DNA of 54,403 bases from a virus. A program made the position numbers and the translations under genes. Every line of letters begins with the position of its first letter. The first letter of the stretch is position 1. The stretch is taken from positions 1 to 54,403 of IMG/VR virus record IMGVR_UViG_3300040801_001443; one strand, given 5' to 3'. Shown here in pieces: positions 1-8,300 of the stretch. The notes under the pieces are model-generated. The model worked only from the letters and a program-made list of their open reading frames with translations. It ran no database searches and had not been told where the DNA came from.

Positions 1-1
1 C

Positions 2-430
2 GAGAACCAAGTAATCGTCATTGAAGATTTGAATGTAAGTGGTATGCTTAAAAACCATAAACTATCTGCTGCTATTCAAGCAGCAAGTTTTTATAGATTT
101 CAGGAAATTTTAAAATATAAAGCAGAATGGAATGGAAGAATAGTCATTAAAGTTGATAGATGGTTTGCTTCGAGTAAAAAATGTTCTAACTGTAAGTACA
201 AGAAAAAAGATTTAAAACTTAGTGACAGAGAATGGACTTGTCCTGAGTGTGGTATACATCATGATAGAGATTTAAATGCAGCCATAAATATTGTATATGA
301 AGGTTATAGAATATTACTTGAAGACAAAGACGGTTTATATAAAGAAATTAAAGAAAAAATAGGGATGAGTTTGCCCGAATTTAAGCCTTTGGAGATATGC
401 TCTGTGGACGACCCAGTAAAATCTGTTTAA
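2..430 (+). CDS. tnpB: TnpB-family RNA-guided nuclease, C-terminal part (cut by window edge)
   Basis: The reading frame is open from base 2, so the gene begins outside the window; the ATG at 29 is internal. The RuvC-II segment (IEDLNVSGM), a four-cysteine zinc ribbon (CSNC...CPEC) and the RuvC-III segment (DRDLNAAINI) appear in the order found in TnpB of IS200/IS605 and IS607 elements. TnpB proteins are RNA-guided DNA nucleases encoded by transposons. The expected glutamate and final aspartate are present, so this end looks intact. It stops at TAA 428-430, and the same frame stays open for many codons beyond. No TnpA is visible here. The guide RNA of such elements normally overlaps the 3' end of the gene and its flank, but I cannot delimit it. 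Confidence 0.88.
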   Translation, partial: ENQVIVIEDLNVSGMLKNHKLSAAIQAASFYRFQEILKYKAEWNGRIVIKVDRWFASSKKCSNCKYKKKDLKLSDREWTCPECGIHHDRDLNAAINIVYEGYRILLEDKDGLYKEIKEKIGMSLPEFKPLEICSVDDPVKSV

Positions 431-490
431 GATTTATTTGCTAAGAAGCATCATATCATTGAATTAGGAAAAAACAGTAAGATCATTTTA

Positions 491-540
491 ATACATTTAA
501 TACATTTTGTATTATTTTGTATTATTTTGTATGATTTTAT
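491..540. repeat. Tandem decamer repeat downstream of tnpB
   Basis: Five imperfect copies of a 10-base unit (tacattttgt / attattttgt) lie head to tail. The stretch 431-638 has no credible gene. It may contain the end of the TnpB element and its guide RNA, but no target-site boundary could be fixed. Confidence 0.6.
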
Positions 541-638
541 TTAACTATCATCCTTCTCTTTTGCAAATATAATAAAATTAAATAAATTTTCTTTTAGAGA
601 GATAGAAATATGTTGAAACAGTAATTCTCTATACAGTA

Positions 639-674
639 AAAAAGTCGTTATGAATAAACCCATAACGACTTTTT
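639..674 (+). terminator. Strong hairpin terminator after the tnpB region
   Basis: A perfect 14-base stem (639-652 with 661-674) with an 8-base loop and a T run on the + strand. The matching A run upstream lets it act on the minus strand too. It insulates the tnpB side from the small-gene operon starting at 720. Confidence 0.85.
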
Positions 675-719
675 TTTGGATATATGAATAAAAATATATA
701 AAAGAAAACTATAATTATA

Positions 720-950
720 ATGGAAAATGAAATATTTATTACCTTAGATGAAAATAAGATAAACGAATCTATTAATAAATTAAATAAAGAAGAAATGAAT
801 GATTTAATGAAATATTTGAGTTCCAATTTTCAAAAATTGACTAAGGAAATTAAAAAGAATAGAGAAGAAATAAAAATAAATAGAGAAGAAATTCAAAAAA
901 TTAAAAGTGATATAAATAATATTGTTTCTAAGAATAATTTAAAAAGATAA
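720..950 (+). CDS. Small coiled-coil protein, unknown function
   Basis: 76 residues, rich in Lys, Glu, Asn and Ile. From about residue 40 the heptad-like repeat 'NREEIKINREEIQKIK' predicts a coiled coil. The start follows an A-rich leader containing an 'aaaatatataaaa' box. It lies 5 bases upstream of the next gene and is probably co-transcribed with it. No family is recognised. It could be an adaptor or an immunity-like partner of the next gene, which is only a guess from position. Confidence 0.6.
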   Translation: MENEIFITLDENKINESINKLNKEEMNDLMKYLSSNFQKLTKEIKKNREEIKINREEIQKIKSDINNIVSKNNLKR

Positions 951-955
951 AATTA

Positions 956-1669
956 ATGAACAACACCTTCAGATTTATATTAGAATATAGTGATTATATT
1001 GAAGATATAGAAAATTCGGATAAGGATGATTATATTTATAATGAAATATTGAAAAGAAGTAAATATGGAAATCTTGCTATTGCTGAAGGTTTAATATTCA
1101 CACATCCGATTGATAAATCTGTTAATATTCTTAAAAAAAGATTTCCAGAATTAAATATTGAAATAGAAAATGATGGTGAAATTTATATTGAAAATCAACC
1201 TCCACAAAAAATAGAAAAATATCTTCCAATAATAACCAATCTAGGCTATTTCATATCTTTAGCTACTTTTGATGGAAATAATTGGACAAAAGAATATGAT
1301 AATGAATCAAGTCCAATTGCTTTTTATTTGGAGCCAAAATATGATTTAAAAGTTAATGTTCCTGAAACCTTATATCACACATCACCTATAAAATTTAAAG
1401 ATAAAATTTCCAAAATAGGTTTTATTCCAAAAACTGGTAATAAAAAATCAAATCATCCAGATAGGATATATTTAACAGATAGTTTAAATATTGCTATTAG
1501 TTTCGGAGAAAATATTAAAAATGAAACTAAAAGTGGTTATTGCATTTATAAAATAGATGGTAAATATATAGATAATCTATATAGTGATATAAATTTAAGA
1601 GAAAGTGGATTTTATACACTACAAAATATAAGTCCAAGTTTTTTTGAATTAATAAAAGAAGTTGAATAA
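956..1669 (+). CDS. Possible ADP-ribosyltransferase-fold protein
   Basis: 237 residues. The C-terminal half (from about residue 138) has 'LYHTSP', then 'KIGFIP', then 'RIYLTDSLNIAISFGE'. This layout (Tyr-His start, Gly-x-x-P turn, Tyr-Leu-Thr strand) is reminiscent of ADP-ribosyltransferase-like folds such as KptA or DarT. I base this on pattern only. The N-terminus 'FILEYSDYIEDIE' resembles the capsid-targeting peptides on T4 internal head proteins, and T4 packages its Alt ADP-ribosyltransferase that way, so an injected host-modifying enzyme is conceivable. It sits in the accessory block before the attC-like element. Alternative: unrelated hypothetical protein. Confidence 0.5.
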   Translation: MNNTFRFILEYSDYIEDIENSDKDDYIYNEILKRSKYGNLAIAEGLIFTHPIDKSVNILKKRFPELNIEIENDGEIYIENQPPQKIEKYLPIITNLGYFISLATFDGNNWTKEYDNESSPIAFYLEPKYDLKVNVPETLYHTSPIKFKDKISKIGFIPKTGNKKSNHPDRIYLTDSLNIAISFGENIKNETKSGYCIYKIDGKYIDNLYSDINLRESGFYTLQNISPSFFELIKEVE

Positions 1670-1686
1670 AAAAATGAATTAAAATT

Positions 1687-2217
1687 ATGAAAAATAAATT
1701 ACAAAAAATTATAAAACACATTAAAACGATGTTTTATAATATATCGTTGTGTGTAAGTTTAAAGAAAGATTCTACCAATGTTGAAAAGAATGAAAAAATT
1801 AGTAAATTTGGAAAATTAATAGAAAAAATTAGAAATATGAAATTTTTAAGAACACTAGGATTTAAAGATTTTTTAAAGTATGATGAAATAGTAAATTTCA
1901 TAAAAGAAGATGATTCTAATCAAAATTTCTCTAAAAATCAACATTTAATTTTCATAAAAAATGAACGGGATAGATTGTGGATGATTGGAAGCGATACTCA
2001 TATATTTTTTATTTTTGATGATGGTATAAAAATTGAAATTTTAGAAAAAAGACCAAAGATTAAAAACATATCTAATGAATCATTTACAATTGAAGAAGGT
2101 TTAAAATACGCAAAAATAAAATTTAATGATACTAAAACTGAGATACCCTATAATTTATCATATACTGGTGGAACAAATTATGTAATATCAACTTTCAAAA
2201 AATTTAATAATGAATAG
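1687..2217 (+). CDS. Hypothetical protein
   Basis: 176 residues with a strongly basic N-terminus (Lys-rich for about 60 residues) and a more acidic C-terminal domain with several beta-like segments. No family is recognised. The end overlaps the next start by 8 bases, so the two are translationally linked. It may belong to a host-derived cassette with its neighbours, given the attC-like element downstream. Confidence 0.6.
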   Translation: MKNKLQKIIKHIKTMFYNISLCVSLKKDSTNVEKNEKISKFGKLIEKIRNMKFLRTLGFKDFLKYDEIVNFIKEDDSNQNFSKNQHLIFIKNERDRLWMIGSDTHIFFIFDDGIKIEILEKRPKIKNISNESFTIEEGLKYAKIKFNDTKTEIPYNLSYTGGTNYVISTFKKFNNE

Positions 2218-2599
2218 TTATTTTTCAACATTAAATCAGGATTTTGTTAATTTATTTAATTTCAATAATAATTATGAATATATTAATGATTATTCTGTAA
2301 TAATTTTAACTACTTTGATGATGTCGTTTATCTGGTTGATATTATCAATTGGAATATACTTAAAAAGCAGTAAAAAACTTAATTTATATTCAAATTTCAC
2401 TTTTCAGAACATATTAATAGAAATTACATTACCAATATTTAGTAATATTGTATTATATTGGTTTTCTATGTTGACAATAAGCATAACTTCTATATTTATA
2501 TTTACTATATTTTGGAGTAAATTTTTTCTCAAATTTATTGGTGAATATGATGAAACAATAAAAGATAAAATAACAACATATTTGAATTCGGTTAAATAA
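2210..2599 (+). CDS. Small integral membrane protein
   Basis: 129 residues with two to three predicted transmembrane segments: about residues 28-48 (VIILTTLMMSFIWLILSIGI) and a long hydrophobic stretch about 66-105. The end 'DKITTYLNSVK' is charged. It overlaps the preceding gene. Family and role are unknown. Roles of small phage membrane proteins include superinfection exclusion and lysis control, but nothing here decides between them. Confidence 0.6.
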   Translation: MNSYFSTLNQDFVNLFNFNNNYEYINDYSVIILTTLMMSFIWLILSIGIYLKSSKKLNLYSNFTFQNILIEITLPIFSNIVLYWFSMLTISITSIFIFTIFWSKFFLKFIGEYDETIKDKITTYLNSVK

Positions 2600-2613
2600 G
2601 AAAATATTAAAAC

Positions 2614-2746
2614 CTACACACAACAAAGTGTATAAGTAATATTGGAGTTAATTGTGATTTTAACTTAATCAATTATATTAAAGTTTTTGTTAATTTAAAA
2701 GTTTATCCTAAAAATCCAATACTACTCATACACCAAAACGTTGTAA
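2614..2746. repeat. attC-like imperfect palindrome (integron-cassette-type site)
   Basis: Left arm 2620-2646 and right arm 2715-2744 are imperfect inverted repeats sharing 'gtgta.(a/g)agta.tattgga' with unpaired bases on one side. The outer ends are ACAAC and GTTGT, and AACGTT lies at the right end. This is the architecture of integron attC sites: RYYYAAC and GTTRRRY boxes, long imperfect stem, extrahelical bases, and a position just downstream of cassette ORFs. The box match is degenerate. The element fills most of the gap 2600-2821, which has no gene. Confidence 0.45.
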
Positions 2747-2821
2747 TATATATATTTATTTCCTAAGAATTATTTTTTTTAAATGATAAAATTTTACAAT
2801 TGTTATCAAACAAATCCTACA

Positions 2822-2998
2822 CTAACTTATGATGTTAATAATATTTTCCACATTTTCATTTTTTTCCATATATTCCTCTATAAGAGATTCTATTAATTTT
2901 GATTTATTTAAAGAGTTTGCTTCTATGTGATTTAAAAATTTTTCATAGAGTTTAGCATCAATTGTATAAAAATCTCTACTTTTCTGTTCTTTTTTCAT
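2822..2998 (-). CDS. Ribbon-helix-helix (CopG/Arc-like) DNA-binding protein
   Basis: 58 residues read from CAT at 2996-2998 to TAG. The pattern is a short polar strand (SRDFYTIDAKLYEKF), helix 1, a 'NSLNKSKLI' turn and helix 2 'ESLIEEYMEK', typical of RHH repressors, which bind DNA as dimers through the strand. It is transcribed away from the methyltransferase gene at 3128 and shares that intergenic space. An autoregulator or controller of the methyltransferase is therefore plausible. The leader 'aaaaaataaataaaaagact' is A-rich like other starts here. Confidence 0.7.
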   Translation of the reverse strand: MKKEQKSRDFYTIDAKLYEKFLNHIEANSLNKSKLIESLIEEYMEKNENVENIINIIS

Positions 2999-3096
2999 AG
3001 TCTTTTTATTTATTTTTTAATATATCTTTATATATTAAAAATGAATGTGTTTTTTGTGAAAAATGTGAAAAATGTGAAAAAACTAAATTTATATTT

Positions 3097-3107
3097 TTTA
3101 TATATAA
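3097..3107 (+). promoter_or_regulatory. TTTATATATAA box ahead of the methyltransferase gene
   Basis: An exact 11-base match to the motif that recurs 15-30 bases upstream of many starts in this window; here it ends 20 bases before the ATG. It is reminiscent of the TATAAATA late promoter of T4. Function is inferred. Confidence 0.5.
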
Positions 3108-3127
3108 GATAAAATATAAATAAAAAT

Positions 3128-4297
3128 ATGGTTTTTGAAAATAAATATACAGAAGAAGAAAAGAAAATAAATGGTGTTTTTTATACTCCACATGATATAT
3201 CAGAATTGATGTCAAAAAAAACAAAAATTTTTGATGATGGTAAAGGTATTTGGTTGGATCCATGTTGTGGTTTGGGTGTGTTGTCAATTAATTTAGCTTC
3301 TATACAAAAAGATCCTATCGATTTTATAAAAAATCGATTAATTATAAATGATAAGGATAATTATCAATTACAGATAGCTTTAAATAATTTTAAAGAAAAA
3401 TTTGGAGTTGTACCAAAAAGTTTTAATGAAGATTTTTTAGAATTTGAATTTGAATGTGATTATATAATTATGAATCCACCATATTTTAAATATAAAGAGA
3501 GTGACATATATGGCTATTTTTTAAATAAAGCTTCTGAAATATCTAATGGATTTATAAGTATAAATCCTATATCTTTTACAAATGGTTCAAAATTTAAAAA
3601 AACAAGAGAGAATATACTCAATTTCAATTCTATATCTTTATATCATTTTGATAATATACCTGGACATATATTTGAAGATGCTGATGTTAGAGTGTCAATA
3701 ATAATAGCACATAATATATTTAATGAAAGGATGACAACTGGTCAGATTAGATGGAAAAGTAAGAAAAGAAAAGAAATGTTAGAAAATTTAGATAGTAATT
3801 TGGGAGATGGTGTTTTCACACCAGAAATTTTCTATAAGACTATACCAGAAACAAAACATTTGATACATGATGATAAATTATCAAACTATGTAGTGAAAAA
3901 ATCCAACTATCCTATTTATATAACAAATTCACCAAGATATTTTATAACAGCTTCATCAAAAAAATTAGATAGATCTGGACAAATAGAAATTTTTATGAAA
4001 GATGAAGACTCTTATAATAAAGCTTTTATAATGTTGAATAGTTCATATTTGTATTGGTGGTGGAGAACTTGTGATAGTTCTTTATCATTAACAAAAAGAA
4101 CTTTATTGTCATTACCTTGGATTAATTTTGAATATAATTATGAAATTATTGAAAAAATAAAAATAAGTGAGTTAAATAATAAAGTGTACAAGAAAAATGC
4201 TGGTAAATTACAAGAAAACATAAAACATCCAAAAGAATTAGTAATGTCTCTAAATTCACTATTTATTTCAGAAAATTTAATAAAATTGCATGATTAA
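3128..4297 (+). CDS. N6-adenine DNA methyltransferase
   Basis: 389 residues. SAM-binding motif I is 'LDPCCGLGVLSINLA' (about 43-57) and the catalytic motif IV is 'IIMNPPYFKY' (about 113-122), diagnostic of N6-adenine methyltransferases. The early 'GVFYTPHDISELM' is the segment seen before motif I in type I/IIG and Eco57I-like enzymes. The target sequence is unknown. The gene converges with a putative nuclease gene whose stop is 8 bases away, the arrangement of a type II restriction-modification pair. A lone protective phage methylase is the alternative. Confidence 0.88.
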   Translation: MVFENKYTEEEKKINGVFYTPHDISELMSKKTKIFDDGKGIWLDPCCGLGVLSINLASIQKDPIDFIKNRLIINDKDNYQLQIALNNFKEKFGVVPKSFNEDFLEFEFECDYIIMNPPYFKYKESDIYGYFLNKASEISNGFISINPISFTNGSKFKKTRENILNFNSISLYHFDNIPGHIFEDADVRVSIIIAHNIFNERMTTGQIRWKSKKRKEMLENLDSNLGDGVFTPEIFYKTIPETKHLIHDDKLSNYVVKKSNYPIYITNSPRYFITASSKKLDRSGQIEIFMKDEDSYNKAFIMLNSSYLYWWWRTCDSSLSLTKRTLLSLPWINFEYNYEIIEKIKISELNNKVYKKNAGKLQENIKHPKELVMSLNSLFISENLIKLHD

Positions 4298-4314
4298 AGA
4301 TATTATTAATCATG
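4289..4314. terminator. Bidirectional hairpin between methyltransferase and nuclease genes
   Basis: A perfect 9-base stem (4289-4297 with 4306-4314) and 8-base loop, followed by 'tttcttttt' on the + strand. The stem contains the stop codons of both convergent genes. Confidence 0.75.
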
Positions 4315-5241
4315 TTTCTTTTTAAAATGTTGTATTGAAACCTCGCCAACATGTTGTTTGACTTTATTAATATGTATATATAATTGATCATCTTTCTCTT
4401 TAACATATTTCTTTTTAAAAGAAAAAGATGTATTATTTTTTAAATATTTATATCTTGATGATGTTTTACCTCCTCTTTGTTTAATGTTATGTAAATCTTC
4501 CTTTTTCAATATAACTAAATCACCATTTAAATCTAATTTATTTTTCGTAAAAACTTTTCGATTATTTCTACCACAACTGCGAATTTCGATTTTAAAATCA
4601 AATTTTTCTTTATATTGTTCAAATGTCATTATATCTAAGATTCCATCTACATCATAACTTATGATATAATCAAAATTGTTTGTTATAATATGATCTATTT
4701 CAAATATTTTATTGTGTCCTATATTGTCCAATATATTATAATTTTCTAAAATTGAACCATTTTCAAATAATGATTTAACATATTCCTTATATTTAATATT
4801 TTTTGATGTAAAAGTCAATGGTTTTCCATTATCGTCATATGTAAATCCACATGATTTACCATAAGATATTGGTTCTTTTATTTCAATAATATATTTAGTT
4901 TTATTTATTTTATCTATTATGGATAAATCTGTTTTACCTGAACCACCATCTTGCTTTAGAATGCAATTATTATTTTCATAAATACCATTACTTTTATATT
5001 CACAATTAAGAAAATCTGATATAGTTTGAATAATAACTGTTTCTACTATTCTACCTGGTTGAAATAAACTTCCTTTTTTAATTCTTTTATAAATATCGTC
5101 TTTTAGAAATGGAAATAATTCTAAAATATCTGAATATTCATTGATTTTTTCAAAATTATTTTTGACCATATTTTTCAATTTATTTATGATACTTATATCT
5201 ATTTTTATTTTATTTGATTTTAATGAATCAATTACACTCAT
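4306..5241 (-). CDS. Putative PD-(D/E)XK restriction endonuclease
   Basis: 311 residues. The sequence 'KTDLSIID' (Asp105) followed by 'YIIEIKEP' (Glu120, Lys122) matches the PD-(D/E)XK metal site, and 'GRIVETVI' (Glu67) supplies a possible upstream acidic residue. Lys-rich ends suit DNA binding. Convergence with the methyltransferase gene supports a restriction partner. If so, phage DNA should be protected at its recognition site. Alternatives are a stand-alone nuclease attacking host or rival DNA. The name rests on the motif and gene order. Confidence 0.62.
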   Translation of the reverse strand: MSVIDSLKSNKIKIDISIINKLKNMVKNNFEKINEYSDILELFPFLKDDIYKRIKKGSLFQPGRIVETVIIQTISDFLNCEYKSNGIYENNNCILKQDGGSGKTDLSIIDKINKTKYIIEIKEPISYGKSCGFTYDDNGKPLTFTSKNIKYKEYVKSLFENGSILENYNILDNIGHNKIFEIDHIITNNFDYIISYDVDGILDIMTFEQYKEKFDFKIEIRSCGRNNRKVFTKNKLDLNGDLVILKKEDLHNIKQRGGKTSSRYKYLKNNTSFSFKKKYVKEKDDQLYIHINKVKQHVGEVSIQHFKKKHD

Positions 5242-5309
5242 TATTATCTAATTATTTTTTGACTTTTATTTATAGTTGTGAATTTATTAAATGTTTGAGT
5301 AATGATAAT

Positions 5310-5320
5310 TTTATATATAA
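5310..5320 (+). promoter_or_regulatory. TTTATATATAA box ahead of the 1579-residue gene
   Basis: Exact match to the recurrent box, 27 bases before the ATG at 5348. The motif is nearly palindromic, so it might also serve the divergent nuclease gene starting at 5241. Confidence 0.5.
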
Positions 5321-5347
5321 ATTCATAAAAATATTTGAATATTAATA

Positions 5348-8300
5348 ATGATAAATGATAAAAGTTTCCAATTGTTAAGAACAAATCCAGCATTAACTGG
5401 TAATGTTAAGGTTGTTGTTGATAGTGATTATGATTTGTATTTAGAATCATATAATTCAATTCCAATGTTAAATAGGTCTGAATATAAGCATAAAATGATG
5501 ACTGAAGATGATATGTATGATCTTGCAGTGTCTAATTTTTTCTATAAATTATCACCAGATATAGTATTTTCTAAGAGAGAAAAGATGAATTTAGATTCAG
5601 ATTCTATAAATAATAGATATTATTATCAATATGATCCAATTTATTTTTCAGGTGGAAAAAATATTGAAGATCAATGGTATAATGAAGAATTTGAATATAA
5701 TGCACCATTATATATTAGACCAAATAATTTACCAGAATCCTTTGTTATTTTAAGAGTAGATGACCCTGCAATTTTCAATAAAGAAACTGGATATGATATT
5801 GATGGATTAAATAAAGATAATTTCAGAAGTGAAATAATAGATAAATGGAAAGCTGTAAAATCATTTGATTTAACAAATGACACTAAATTGGGAAGTTGGG
5901 TTGATAAAAACTTTAGAAATAATAAAAGATATCCAAATAAAAGTTTTGAATTTAGTGCTGATATAGTGACTAATTCAACTTGGTATGGTGTAGATTATAG
6001 AAAAGGATGTTATTCATCAAAAAAATCTTTTACATATGATTTTTTATCAGTTAGTCAACCTCATTATAAACTGGAAAATTATGTGACTAATGGATTTAAA
6101 AATAATGGAATAATATATCCACATATTGTTAATTTTAAATTTTTATTTGATGATACACCAGCAGATCCATTTAAGTTAAAGAAATATTCATTAAATAGAT
6201 ATTATGGATTTTATATCGAACAAATCGACACTATTAAGCATTTAACGAGTTATGATCCACCAAATATAGTTTCTGGTATAACTATTGTAAATAATATTTT
6301 TGTGGATGAAAATGATGTTAAAAATCCATTATATCCATTTGAAGAAGAATATGATGAAAACTTAGAATATTATATTTATGCTAAGACTGATTTATATAAA
6401 GTTATAAGAGTTTTGGAAAATGATAAATATGTATATAAGATATTATCTGATGTAGCTTTAAGTGTTGATGATATTAATAAGGATGGTATTATTGATATTG
6501 AATATTCACAGAATGAAAGAATATCATATGATGTTAAATTAAAAGGTAGATATTCTAATTTAGATATAGATTCTTATATTAATAGAAATGATGAAAAAGA
6601 AGGTCTATATGGTGATTTATATCTATTAGAAGTAGATGGTAAAGATCATGTTTTAAAATATGATGATAATTATATTGTGGGTGAAAATAATACAGGAGGA
6701 ACTATTTTATCTGGAGATACACCTATAAATGATATGGTTGGTGATTTAAAATATTTATATGTAGCTGATAATAGTGGATTGACTGTATATAATTGGGAAG
6801 GTGAAATTATGTGGCAAGGAAATACATCAAATTCAGATTTACCTTCAAATAAAGTAAATACATTATATTTAGATAATAATATTCTATATGCAGGTACAGA
6901 AAATGGTATTTGGATAAAAGATTTCAATACATTAAATTATTTTGGTAATGTTAAATATAATACATCAAATACTAATTTACCTTCAAATAATATAACTAAA
7001 ATATATTTTAAAGATAATATTGTTGTAGCCACATCTGGATCAACTATTGATTGGTGGATAAATTATCCTAATTTAACATCTGGATATACTAAGACTGTTA
7101 GTGATGCAAATATAAATTCATTTTCAATAGATGATGGAGATTTATTTATTGCAGAAGGAAAAAGGATAAGAAAATATTTATTTTTTAATCCAGAACAATA
7201 TTTAGATTTTAGTTATGAATCTAATATATTTTTACCAAATGCTGAAATAAATGATATTTTAATAAAAGATGATATTTTTTATGTTGGTACTGATGATGGT
7301 TTTTGGTTAAAAAATGGACCATTTGAAAAAGTTTATAATAGTACTACTGGATTTGATATTGGTTCAAATCAAGTTAAAAAAATTCAAACAAACATAGAAG
7401 ATGGTATAATATACTTAACCCTAAGTGGTGGAACTGATGGTGGTATATATTACTTAAATTATTTTGATAATATAATATCACAACAATATACTACAACAGG
7501 AAATTCACTCCAAGAAAATTTATTCACATCAGTTATTAAACCAGGTGATAGTGAAATTGCAGTTGGTGGATATGCTGGATTTCAAATATTTAATACACCT
7601 ATAAATTCAAATTCTACTGGTTTTAATGCATTTGATTATTATTTAAATACGGATTATGCAATAAATTCAAATTCAGATATTTTAGAATATTGGATACAAG
7701 ATAGAGATAGTGAACATTATGTTTCAAAATCTACATCAGAAGGTCCAATTAAATTTGCAGTAAAAAGATTAAAATTTTGTGATATCAAAGACTTTGATTT
7801 TGATAGAATAGATACAAAATATTCAGAGTTTGATTATAGACAAAATAATATTTATACACAGTCAGATGAACATAAATTATATACAGAGGATTTAAAAGAC
7901 AAAAATGTACCTAAAGATTGGAGAACATATAAAAGTGGTATTAACCAATATAAAATCATGAATATATCTTCTGAATATATTGCAAACAATGAACTTTGGG
8001 AACTTAATGATGCAGGTACACCAACAACTATTTGGTCTAAAAATCCAACATCTTGTAAATGGGGATTCCAAAATTCAATAAGTCATTCAGATAATTCATA
8101 TAAATTGAATGTATCATATCAAATAGGATCAAAATATAATAGAACTACTGGATTATTTGAAACAATACCAGATTCAACTAAAAAGAATTTGGATTATTTT
8201 TATCGTGTTGGTGAATTAACCAGAAGTGGAAATACAAGCGATATTGAAAAATATCATTTTTATAACCAAGCCACAAATATAGAAACAAGTTTATTTAATG

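Noticed and set aside
3006-3287. Minus-strand ORF overlapping the methyltransferase start
   Set aside because: It overlaps the promoter box and the N-terminus of a well-supported gene; the real minus-strand gene here is the RHH protein ending at 2822.
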